Source of the DNA: Candidatus Omnitrophota bacterium
GTDB lineage: Bacteria > Omnitrophota > Omnitrophia > Omnitrophales > Aquincolibacteriaceae
Direction: 5' to 3'
NCBI GenBank assembly: GCA_023246985.1
Contig: JAHFHJ010000102.1
Coordinates: forward strand, 1-5,559
Length of the DNA: 5,559 nucleotides
Below, piece after piece: positions 1 through 5,559 of the stretch. Each line of letters starts with the position of its first letter. Position 1 is the first letter of the stretch. Under the pieces are notes generated by a model, which saw nothing but the letters and a program-made list of their open reading frames with translations, did not search any database and was not told the origin of the DNA. The position numbers were made by a program, and so were the translations under genes.

Positions 1-91
1 ACTCTCTTTTTGAATAAAAGCAATAAATTAGACACTAATATAGCAATATATAATATTAAACATAGCATTAGCTAGCATTCATGCATCAAAT
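1..91. other. AT-rich non-coding flank
   Basis: No credible gene is visible here. The stretch is far richer in A and T than the neighbouring coding sequence. It contains a short family of heptamers: TAGCAAT at 41-47 and TAGCATT at 63-69 and 73-79, the last two spaced 10 bp apart. It lies downstream of the minus-strand barrel gene, so it could be the end of that gene's 3' region or a promoter zone for something to the left. No promoter or RNA gene can be assigned with confidence. Confidence 0.5.
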
Positions 92-149
92 TCGGGATAG
101 TCCCAATACCTATCAATTTTAACGAAGTTGAAATTGGGGCAATCCCCGA
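92..149. repeat. Imperfect inverted repeat, REPIN-like
   Basis: The left arm at 92-107 reads TCGGGATAGTCCCAAT. The reverse complement of the right arm at 133-149 reads TCGGGGATTGCCCCAAT. They agree at 14 of 16 positions with one gap. Each arm carries its own mini-hairpin: GGGA-tag-TCCC at 94-104 and GGGG-caat-CCCC at 136-147. Two inverted copies of a short hairpin-bearing unit around a spacer is the arrangement of REP doublets (REPINs). A third partial copy, TCGGGATAG, recurs at 177-185. The REPIN reading is inference, because only one element is visible in this window. Confidence 0.45.
114..136. repeat. 10-bp hairpin with GAA triloop
   Basis: CAATTTTAAC (114-123) pairs with GTTGAAATTG (127-136) through nine Watson-Crick pairs and one T-G wobble, leaving the loop GAA. 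It sits inside the larger inverted repeat at 92-149 and shares bases 133-136 with it, so the two foldings compete. It lies about 70 nt past the stop codon of the barrel gene on the minus strand. No U-tract follows on that strand, so it is not a standard intrinsic terminator. It could protect the mRNA 3' end or belong to a repeat element. Confidence 0.5.
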
Positions 150-204
150 CTACCGTTCATGAAAAGAAAATTAAAGTCGGGATAGAATCAAACGGAGAAC
201 GGTA
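145..204. repeat. Nested inverted repeats after barrel gene stop
   Basis: Two perfect inverted repeats overlap here. TACCGTTC at 151-158 matches GAACGGTA at 197-204, with the outer arm ending directly at the barrel gene stop codon. CCCGACT at 145-151 matches AGTCGGG at 175-181. In addition, TCGGGATAG at 177-185 is a direct copy of 92-100. In the minus-strand transcript these would form alternative 3'-UTR stems. The stretch TTTAATTTTCTTTT (minus strand) lies in the loop, not after a stem, so terminator function is doubtful. Confidence 0.5.
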
Positions 205-1623
205 TTAGAACTCGAACCGCTTCGCGAGGATGGTTTCAATCTTGCTGTTCGTATAGGTGTAGTTGGTGATATTGGAAAGCGCGTGGTAATACTCGTAGGA
301 GAAGGTCCATACGGTGTCCTGGAACGGTTTGGGAAGGATTTTCCCGATCAGGATCGTCGTGAGCGGCACGCCGTAGGTCATGCGGTACCTTAGGATTTTA
401 TCGTGCCGGTTCCGGCTCGCGATCGTAAACTCGGGAGCCTGATAGTTATCGAAATACGCGCTGAGAGTATTGATCAGGAACTGTCCCCTCGGCAGGATCC
501 ACGTGAGCGTGTTGTTCATGCTCAGACGGTCATATCCGTTGTATTTTCGTTTCGCATCCTTCGTCGAATACCCAAAATCGGAGGACCAGCGCATCGTAGG
601 AAGAAAGACGTAGTTGACGCTCCAGGAATGACTGAACTGAGGCCCCTTGCGATCATGGGAGGTCGCGTCCTCCGAGATATTCAAATAATTCTGACGCTCG
701 ATCCTGAAATCATAGGACGCGTTCAGTTTTTTGGTAAAATCCCGCGCGAAAAGAAAATTCCCGCCCTGGGATTTTATGAAGCTCTCGCCGGAAAGGAAGG
801 TATAGGCGGAAAAAAAGGACGGCGTAAAATCGGCGAATTTGCTTTTGTAGGTTCCGCCAAGTTCGTACTGGAACGAGCCGAGGTCCAGAGATTTGACGTT
901 ATTCTGCTCCTGCAGGAAATACGTGAAGGACCCGTACACGGTGTGCCCGGCCTGGTACCCGAGATCATGGGTCACGTCCAGGGTCGTGACATTTAAAAAA
1001 TGGGTGTCCGCGCGCCGCGTGTTCGATCCGGTAACCGGCGCCGCGACGTCAAAAGCAAGCTGCGTCTTGGAATGCGGCGAAGCGTTCCGGTTCGTGTCAT
1101 AGCCCCAGCCCACATTCTCGCGCAATCCGATGCGGGTTCGGCGCTTCCTCTGCTTGATCTTTCGCTCATATTCGCTGAGTTGATTTTGGATCGCGGGCGG
1201 GAGCGTGAGGGTCTTAAGCGTATCCAGCTCCTTCTGCGCTTCATTCAGACTGTCGAGACGGTACAGCACCACGGCATAAAGGAGCCGGGCATCCGCGAGA
1301 TTGGGATTCACAAGAAGAATGCGTTCCAGGGTCGCGGCGGCGCTTAAAAGCTCTCCCCGGGCGATCTGGTCCTGCGCGTAACGAGCGTTCAGTTCAATAT
1401 TGTCGGGATCTTTCAGAATATCTTCGTAGGTAACGCCGGTCTTGAATTTCTCGTCCGCGGCTTTTTCCTTGGATTTCTCCGCGGCGCGTCCGACCTGTTT
1501 GACGCCCCGCGTCTCGCGCTGAAGGGCTTCCATTTGATGGGTAAGATCTTCGGCAAAAATAGAAGAAGCGGACGAAAAAAGAAAAATTAGGAGGGCGCTA
1601 CAAGCAAGGATTCTGGAGTTCAT
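205..1623 (-). CDS. TPR plus outer-membrane beta-barrel protein (Slam/DUF560-like)
   Basis: Predicted exported outer-membrane protein of 472 residues. Residues 1-24 form a signal peptide: a short basic start, a hydrophobic core, and likely cleavage after SIFA-24. A charged helical stretch (about 25-70) precedes two TPR units (about 74-107 and 108-141), then a very basic linker (155-164, KIKQRKRRTR). From about 165 to 472 alternating aromatic and polar strands indicate a beta-barrel, opening with GWGYDTN (172-178), which resembles the GYDsN start of DUF560 barrels. The protein ends in Phe, the usual OM-barrel recognition residue. Periplasmic TPRs feeding a barrel is the layout of Slam surface-lipoprotein modifiers and also of polysaccharide-export proteins such as PgaA and BcsC. 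No substrate gene is in the window, so the cargo is unknown. The ATG at 1621-1623 is supported by the signal peptide. A weak ribosome site (AAAAGGA) lies 13 nt upstream. The gene is divergent from the helicase gene. Confidence 0.75.
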   Translation of the reverse strand: MNSRILACSALLIFLFSSASSIFAEDLTHQMEALQRETRGVKQVGRAAEKSKEKAADEKFKTGVTYEDILKDPDNIELNARYAQDQIARGELLSAAATLERILLVNPNLADARLLYAVVLYRLDSLNEAQKELDTLKTLTLPPAIQNQLSEYERKIKQRKRRTRIGLRENVGWGYDTNRNASPHSKTQLAFDVAAPVTGSNTRRADTHFLNVTTLDVTHDLGYQAGHTVYGSFTYFLQEQNNVKSLDLGSFQYELGGTYKSKFADFTPSFFSAYTFLSGESFIKSQGGNFLFARDFTKKLNASYDFRIERQNYLNISEDATSHDRKGPQFSHSWSVNYVFLPTMRWSSDFGYSTKDAKRKYNGYDRLSMNNTLTWILPRGQFLINTLSAYFDNYQAPEFTIASRNRHDKILRYRMTYGVPLTTILIGKILPKPFQDTVWTFSYEYYHALSNITNYTYTNSKIETILAKRFEF

Positions 1624-1636
1624 GAATGAACGGATT

Positions 1637-1667
1637 TCCTTTTCGGGTAAAAAACGGTTTTACTCTA
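1637..1667 (-). promoter_or_regulatory. Weak promoter and ribosome site candidates for barrel gene
   Basis: On the minus strand TAGAGT (1662-1667) matches the -10 consensus TATAAT at four of six positions. At a 17-bp spacing TGGATC (1685-1690) matches only three of six -35 positions. Transcription would begin near 1655. AAAAGGA (1637-1643) could pair with 16S rRNA but lies 13 nt from the ATG, longer than usual. All three elements are weak. Confidence 0.25.
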
Positions 1668-1718
1668 TTGAAAGTCTGGGACTCGATCCACGACCGAATT
1701 TTCGCGTAGTTTACCCTC

Positions 1719-1750
1719 CTCTTAAGAGAAAAGCAAATCACTTTGCAAAG
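1719..1750. promoter_or_regulatory. Paired 10-bp palindromes, possible operator
   Basis: CTCTTAAGAG at 1719-1728 and CTTTGCAAAG at 1741-1750 are both perfect palindromes. Their centres are 22 bp apart, about two helical turns, on the upstream side of the barrel gene. They share only their outer bases, so they are not clearly two copies of one site. Operator function is inferred from form and place only. Confidence 0.25.
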
Positions 1751-1805
1751 ACAAGACTTCGGACGATAAACTCCGGTCAAAGCAAAACCAGATCGGGATT
1801 CTTTT

Positions 1806-1837
1806 GTCCGGGATCTGCGGACTGTGAACTGGGAACC
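1806..1837. repeat. Four degenerate heptamers with a small hairpin
   Basis: GGGATCT (1810-1816), GCGGACT (1817-1823), GTGAACT (1824-1830) and GGGAACC (1831-1837) follow each other without gaps and share the pattern GNGRACT with deviations. GTCCG (1806-1810) and CGGAC (1818-1822) form a 5-bp stem over the first unit. There is no T-run after the stem, so it is not a terminator. Short tandem heptamers of this kind occur between genes in some bacteria. The function here is unknown. Confidence 0.4.
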
Positions 1838-1848
1838 TAGGGGGGAGA

Positions 1849-1923
1849 ATGAATCACCTTTTCAAATTTAAAACATTCGCCCCGAAAAAATCCGTTATAA
1901 TGCGCTTATGTCATTCCAATTAG
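1849..1923 (+). CDS. Possible 24-codon upstream ORF overlapping helicase start
   Basis: The ATG at 1849 opens a 24-codon frame that begins MNHLFKFK, is rich in Lys and Phe, and stops with TAG at 1921-1923, 13 bases after the helicase ATG and in another frame. A G-rich stretch (six Gs at 1840-1845, then AGA) lies just before it, but the spacing of 1-3 nt is short for a ribosome site. If a transcript starts upstream of 1849, translation of this ORF could couple to the helicase gene. It may equally be chance. Confidence 0.2.
   Translation: MNHLFKFKTFAPKKSVIMRLCHSN
1896..1907 (+). promoter_or_regulatory. TATAAT box 6 nt before helicase ATG (leaderless layout)
   Basis: A perfect TATAAT occupies 1896-1901 and only GCGCTT separates it from the ATG at 1908. 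A start 6-8 nt after the box would fall at or next to the A of the ATG, giving an mRNA without a 5' leader. In agreement, no GGAG-like ribosome site precedes the ATG within usual range. No good -35 element is seen at 16-18 bp; the stretch at 1859-1877 is AT-rich and might act as an upstream element. Confidence 0.55.
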
Positions 1924-3854
1924 ACCCGTTCCAGCTCGAGGCGATCGAGTGGATCGAAAAAGAACATTCGCTTCTGATCTCCGCGCCCACCGGATCCGGA
2001 AAAACCCTCATCGCCGAAAAAGCCGTCGAAAAAGCCCTTGCGCGCGGGGAGCAGGTCATTTATACCGCCCCGATCAAGGCCCTGAGCAATCAGAAATTCC
2101 GCGATTTCCAGATTCGTTTCGGAAAAGACGCGGTCGGCATCCTGACCGGCGATGTTTCGATCCATCCCGGCGCGCCGCTTCTCATCATGACCACCGAGAT
2201 CTACCGCAATTCGCTTTTTGAGAACGAGGAACGCATCCGCAAGATCGGCTGGGTTATTTTCGACGAGGTCCATTACCTGGACGATGCGGAGCGCGGCACG
2301 GTCTGGGAAGAAGCCCTGCTTTTGACGCCGCCGGAGATTCGCATTCTCGCGCTCTCGGCCACGATCCCGAATGTCCGGGAACTCGCGGCCTGGATTCAGC
2401 AGATCCACCGGCGTCCCATCGCCGTGATCGAAGAAACGCACCGTCCCGTCCCGCTTCATTTCCTGTTCCAATGCCAGGGTAAGATCCTCACGAACACGAA
2501 GTCGCTTCGCAAAGAGGGCTATCTCCAGCGCGATAACTGGCAGCTTTCCATGCGCGAAAGACGCCGCGGGTTTCAGCCGCCCCGCGCTCGGTACAACCGC
2601 CTTTTTGATCTGCTCAAACATCTTATCAACGAAGACCGGCTCCCCGCCCTTTATTTCGCGTTCGGCCGGAAGCGCACGGCCACGCTCGCCTGGGAAGTGG
2701 CGCATTTCGACCTCCTGCGGGAAACGGAACGCCGCGAGGTCCGAAAACTTTATGACGATCTCCTCGCCCGTTATGACCTGATCGGCGACAAAACCGCCGA
2801 AGAGATCCGGCCGCTCGTCGAACAAGGGATCGCCTATCATCACGCGGGCATGCTTCCGACCTTAAAAGAAGTCATCGAGCGGCTTTTCACAAGCAAGCTT
2901 ATCAAGCTCATCTTCACGACCGAGACCTTCGCGCTCGGGATCAACATGCCGGCCCGCACGGTGGTCTTCGATGAACTTGAAAAATTCTACGGCGCCGGCT
3001 TCAAAACGCTCACCACGCGGGATTTTTTCCAGATGGCCGGCCGCGCGGGACGCCGCGGCATGGACCCGGAAGGATTCGTCTACTGCCGCATCCATCCGAA
3101 CGACATCGCCTTCCCGGAAGTAGAACGCATCCTCTACGGAAGTCCCGAGCCCGTGCGCAGCCAGCTGAACGCCGCGTACGCGACGCTCCTGAACCTTTAT
3201 AAAACGCTCGGTCACAAACTCCTGGAGATCTATCCCCGGTCCTTTCACTTTTTTCAGTCCTCCAAACGAAAACGCGACGAGGGGCTGGACCTCTTGAAGA
3301 ACAAACTCGCGCTTTTGCGGGAGATGGGTTACCTCACCGACGCGGGACTTACTTCCAAAGGAGAATTCGCCTCTTCGGTTTTCGGGTATGAACTGCTTCT
3401 CACGGAAATGTACGCGGACGGCGCGCTCGAGAAACTGGAGGAGGCAAAATTGAACGTTTTCCTGGCCGGGCTGATCTTTGAACCCCGGAAAAACACCGAA
3501 CCGCCCCGGCTCGGAAAAGAACACGCGGAACTGCTCAAAATGACCCAGCATTATCACCGGGCCGTCTTCAAATGGGAATCCCATTTTCGTGTCACCCCTC
3601 ATACGAAACCGCCCCATTTTCATCTCGCCCGCGCCGTCGAAGCGTGGACGCAAGGGAAAAATTTCGAGCAGATATGCCAATGCACCTCGGAAGACGAAGG
3701 AAGCCTGGTGCGTTATATCCGCATGGTGATCCAGCTTCTGCGCGAGATCGCGCATTCGCCGCATGCCTCCGAGAGCCTCAGGACCAAGGCGCATCGCGCG
3801 CGGGGAATGATCGACCGGGACGTCGTCGACGCGGAAAAACAATTGCGGGTCTGA
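1908..3854 (+). CDS. Ski2/Mtr4/HelY-type DExH RNA helicase with DSHCT-like C-terminus
   Basis: Superfamily 2 ATP-dependent helicase of 648 residues, expected to unwind or remodel RNA in the cytoplasm. All core motifs are present: FQLDPFQ at 3-9, Walker A APTGSGKT at 26-33, APIKALSNQK at 54-63, the DEVH box at 119-122, SAT at 150-152, YHHAGMLP at 310-317, the motif V region TTETFALGINMPART at 337-351, and QMAGRAGRRGMD at 375-386. A winged-helix-like section follows (about 445-495). From about 493 the sequence fits the DSHCT family: YELLLTEMYADGALEKL, then WTQGKNFEQI (580-589) and EGSLVRYIRM (597-606). The protein is much shorter than Ski2, Mtr4 or actinobacterial HelY (about 900-1000 or more). 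It has no N-terminal extension and no room for the arch/KOW insertion. The ATG at 1908 is the only reasonable start: an in-frame stop lies at 1869-1871 and the next Met is past Walker A. Its biological target in bacteria is not known. It converges with the AddB-like gene. Confidence 0.9.
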   Translation: MSFQLDPFQLEAIEWIEKEHSLLISAPTGSGKTLIAEKAVEKALARGEQVIYTAPIKALSNQKFRDFQIRFGKDAVGILTGDVSIHPGAPLLIMTTEIYRNSLFENEERIRKIGWVIFDEVHYLDDAERGTVWEEALLLTPPEIRILALSATIPNVRELAAWIQQIHRRPIAVIEETHRPVPLHFLFQCQGKILTNTKSLRKEGYLQRDNWQLSMRERRRGFQPPRARYNRLFDLLKHLINEDRLPALYFAFGRKRTATLAWEVAHFDLLRETERREVRKLYDDLLARYDLIGDKTAEEIRPLVEQGIAYHHAGMLPTLKEVIERLFTSKLIKLIFTTETFALGINMPARTVVFDELEKFYGAGFKTLTTRDFFQMAGRAGRRGMDPEGFVYCRIHPNDIAFPEVERILYGSPEPVRSQLNAAYATLLNLYKTLGHKLLEIYPRSFHFFQSSKRKRDEGLDLLKNKLALLREMGYLTDAGLTSKGEFASSVFGYELLLTEMYADGALEKLEEAKLNVFLAGLIFEPRKNTEPPRLGKEHAELLKMTQHYHRAVFKWESHFRVTPHTKPPHFHLARAVEAWTQGKNFEQICQCTSEDEGSLVRYIRMVIQLLREIAHSPHASESLRTKAHRARGMIDRDVVDAEKQLRV

Positions 3855-3920
3855 ACACGCGGCGCATCGTCCAAAGCGCTTGCTGCTTAGAAAGAATGAG
3901 GGGCCTGCTGATAGTTTGCC

Positions 3921-3962
3921 GCGTACTATGGGCCATGTCCCCTGTACCGCTTTACGTTTTTT
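3921..3962 (+). terminator. Weak candidate terminator after helicase gene
   Basis: GCGTAC (3921-3926) pairs with GTACCGC (3944-3950) with one bulged C, and GGG (3930-3932) pairs inside with CCC (3939-3941). Six Ts follow at 3957-3962, six bases past the stem. The stem is interrupted and the T-run is displaced, so this is a poor match to an intrinsic terminator. The T-run lies inside the last codons of the convergent gene. ATAGT/ACTAT (3911-3915 and 3925-3929) offers an alternative stem. Confidence 0.3.
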
Positions 3963-5559
3963 CCTTCTCTTCGGTCTCCTGAGACGATAACATCGGTCCC
4001 AGCTCCGGGTCCGCGCGGTCTTCCGATTTGATCTCTTCAAGGATGACCGGCAATTTCCATTTTTCGATCCGGCAGACGGCGTCGTAAGGGCAAAACGATT
4101 CGCAGTCGCGCGGCCGCGCCGGGATCTCGCAGGATTCGATCTCTTTTATAAATTTTTGGGCGAAAACAACCGCCCGCTCCAAAGTTTTCCGAAAGATTTC
4201 GTCCGGAACGCTTGAGCGGGACGAAAATTCTTTTTCGAAAAGCTTCGCGATCCCTTCGCAATAAAAACCGCTTTGTTTGTGATCGCGCAGGGAGTAGATC
4301 GCGGCGCCCAGGGGCGCGAGACCTAAATTTTTTTGGACGGCCAGAAGATAAAGCGGCAGCTGCAGCGCGGTTCCAAGCTCCAAATCCGAGGCTTTGAAAC
4401 CGGAGGAGCGCTTGTAGTCCATGACCAGCGCGAACTTCCCGGCGGCGTCCGTGTCGATCCGGTCCACGCGGCCTCGCAGCTTGATCTTTTTACCGGCTCC
4501 CGCGATCTCAAGAGGCGGCGCCTCCCCCTTTTCGGGATTTCCAAAAGCATATTCCACATACCCGGGTTTGAAGGAAGAAGCCTCGAGCCGTTCCGTTTCA
4601 TATTTCAGAAAATCCAGAAGCATTTCGAAAAGCTCGCGGCGATCCAAAGCTTCCTGATAGGGCTCCGCCCATGTCATCGGGGACTGCTTGAGTCCCTCTT
4701 CTATTTCGCGTTCGATGAACTTTTCGAGCGGCTCTTTCGCGTTTTTTTCCCTGCGGGGATCAAAATACTGCTGAAGAACATAATGCAGGAGACTCCCCTT
4801 TTGTCTCGCGCGAAAATCTTGGCCGGCTTCCTTTAATTTGAGAATTTTATCGGCAAAATACCGGTAAGGACATTGGGCATAGGTTTCAAGCCGGGTGGGA
4901 CTTGTTTTTTCGATCTTAAAATATCCGCCTTTCAGGATCTTTTCATCCAGGATCTTCGCTTCCACGGTTTTCAAAGCGTCCAAAAACCGTTCCCGGCTTT
5001 GGGGATCTCCCGAAAGTTCCGCGAGCTGATCCTGCATGAGGATCTCCCGGCTCTCCGCCTTCCGCAGGCCCGCCGCCACCGAGGCCTCCCATTCGCGGCG
5101 CGTGATCGCCTCGGAGATCTCGGGAACAGGTCTCGCGAGATTCTGGCGTATCACCGGCACGCTGTCCCCGAAAAGACGTTTCACTTCCTCAAGATAAAAG
5201 GACGGCAGGGATTCCTTGCCCTCAAAATCAAGACGCGGATAACTCAAATAGAGCCGCTCCCTGGCGCGCGTGACCGCGAGATAAAAAAAGAACCGCTCGA
5301 TATTCTGCCGCGGCAGGCGTTCCGCAAGGGGATGCTCCCTGTTTCCGTTCATCAGCTTCCGTTCCCAATCCGAGAGCAGCGGGTCTTCGCGGACCTGCAT
5401 GGGAAAGACTTTTTCCAGAAGCCCGGCGACGAACACGACTTGGTACTCCTTTTGCCGCGCGAGCGAGACGTCATAGAACTGCACGCGATTCTTGTCGCGC
5501 TCGTGAAGCGAATAAACATCCAACTCTACGAGACCGAGAAAATAATCGGTAAAACTTTC
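3952..5559 (-). CDS. AddB/RexB-type helicase-nuclease subunit, C-terminal part (partial)
   Basis: C-terminal 535 residues of a protein whose 5' end lies beyond the right edge. The frame is open to base 5559, and the first possible start, TTG at 5523, falls mid-domain. Numbering is from the visible edge. The first part resembles the second helicase domain of AddB: VVFVAGLLEKVFP (41-53) and VTRARERLYLSYP (96-108), then EGK..LPS. From about 220 comes a PD-(D/E)XK nuclease of RecB type: GSLLHYVL with H259, GRVDRID with D366, DYK with D381 and K383, and QLPLY with Q400. Four cysteines (C230, C486, C490, C496) sit where AddB-type nucleases bind a 4Fe-4S cluster. AddAB/RexAB processes double-strand DNA ends for recombination, so an AddA-like partner is expected to the right. 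The stop is TAA at 3952-3954. After the last Cys about 39 residues form a charged tail. Confidence 0.8.
   Translation of the reverse strand, partial: ESFTDYFLGLVELDVYSLHERDKNRVQFYDVSLARQKEYQVVFVAGLLEKVFPMQVREDPLLSDWERKLMNGNREHPLAERLPRQNIERFFFYLAVTRARERLYLSYPRLDFEGKESLPSFYLEEVKRLFGDSVPVIRQNLARPVPEISEAITRREWEASVAAGLRKAESREILMQDQLAELSGDPQSRERFLDALKTVEAKILDEKILKGGYFKIEKTSPTRLETYAQCPYRYFADKILKLKEAGQDFRARQKGSLLHYVLQQYFDPRREKNAKEPLEKFIEREIEEGLKQSPMTWAEPYQEALDRRELFEMLLDFLKYETERLEASSFKPGYVEYAFGNPEKGEAPPLEIAGAGKKIKLRGRVDRIDTDAAGKFALVMDYKRSSGFKASDLELGTALQLPLYLLAVQKNLGLAPLGAAIYSLRDHKQSGFYCEGIAKLFEKEFSSRSSVPDEIFRKTLERAVVFAQKFIKEIESCEIPARPRDCESFCPYDAVCRIEKWKLPVILEEIKSEDRADPELGPMLSSQETEEKEKT

Larger units (their letters stand above)
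1624..1907. other. Divergent intergenic regulatory region
   Basis: This 284-bp gap separates the divergent barrel and helicase genes and contains no long gene. It holds two 10-bp perfect palindromes near the barrel side, a row of four degenerate heptamers at 1810-1837, a six-G run at 1840-1845, a possible small ORF starting at 1849, and a perfect TATAAT at 1896-1901. Both genes are expected to be controlled from here. Confidence 0.6.

Noticed and set aside
92..204. Integron attC site or CRISPR array
   Set aside because: No GTTRRRY/RYYYAAC core pair is present and there is no regular repeat-spacer periodicity.
403..996. 197-residue plus-strand frame opposite the barrel gene
   Set aside because: The opposite strand encodes a coherent signal peptide, TPR and barrel protein; this frame has no motifs or start signals.
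1600..1623. Lipoprotein signal in the barrel protein (Cys at residue 8)
   Set aside because: The Cys precedes the hydrophobic core rather than following it, so it cannot be a lipobox; the SPase I-like site after residue 24 fits better.
1806..1822. Intrinsic terminator at the GTCCG/CGGAC stem
   Set aside because: The stem is only 5 bp, no T-run follows on either strand at the right distance, and no gene ends nearby.
1920..2843. 307-residue open frame antisense to the helicase gene
   Set aside because: It lies fully opposite a gene with all SF2 motifs; the composition is arginine- and glycine-rich without recognisable domains, as expected for a shadow of G+C-rich coding DNA.
2862..4040. 392-residue antisense open frame covering the helicase C-terminus and the convergent gap
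   Set aside because: It overlaps two well-supported genes, has a low-complexity basic N-terminus and shows no family signature.
5521..5523. TTG as start codon of the AddB-like gene
   Set aside because: The frame stays open for 12 more codons to the window edge and the sequence at this point is already mid-helicase domain, so the gene is truncated by the window.

Overview
The window holds three protein-coding genes from a diderm (Gram-negative-type) bacterium with a G+C-rich coding style. The diderm call rests on the first gene, which encodes a secreted outer-membrane beta-barrel ending in phenylalanine. The lineage cannot be fixed from the sequence alone. An uncultivated phylum such as Omnitrophota would fit a Gram-negative envelope combined with a compact Ski2-like helicase, but that is a guess. 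There is no rRNA, tRNA, CRISPR array, transposase or integrase in the window.

Layout. Positions 1-204 are AT-rich and non-coding, with a dense cluster of nested inverted and direct repeats at 92-204. Positions 205-1623 (minus) encode a signal peptide, two TPRs and an outer-membrane barrel, the architecture of Slam/DUF560-type surface-export proteins. Positions 1624-1907 are a 284-bp divergent intergenic region with two short palindromes, four degenerate heptamers, a possible 24-codon upstream ORF and a perfect TATAAT box. Positions 1908-3854 (plus) encode a complete but short DExH helicase of the Ski2/Mtr4/HelY clade with a C-terminal DSHCT-type domain. A short convergent gap holds a weak candidate terminator. 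Positions 3952-5559 (minus) encode the C-terminal half of an AddB/RexB-type helicase-nuclease that runs off the right edge.

How the genes relate. The barrel gene and the RNA-helicase-like gene diverge from a shared intergenic region, while the helicase and the AddB-like gene converge. The three genes therefore do not form an operon, and nothing shows that they work together. The likely roles are surface-protein or polymer export, RNA remodelling or decay, and double-strand-break end processing.

The best leads are the promoter geometry of the helicase gene, which predicts a leaderless mRNA (or, alternatively, translation coupled to an overlapping small ORF), and the REPIN-like repeat cluster downstream of the barrel gene. 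No wholly new multi-gene system is evident.
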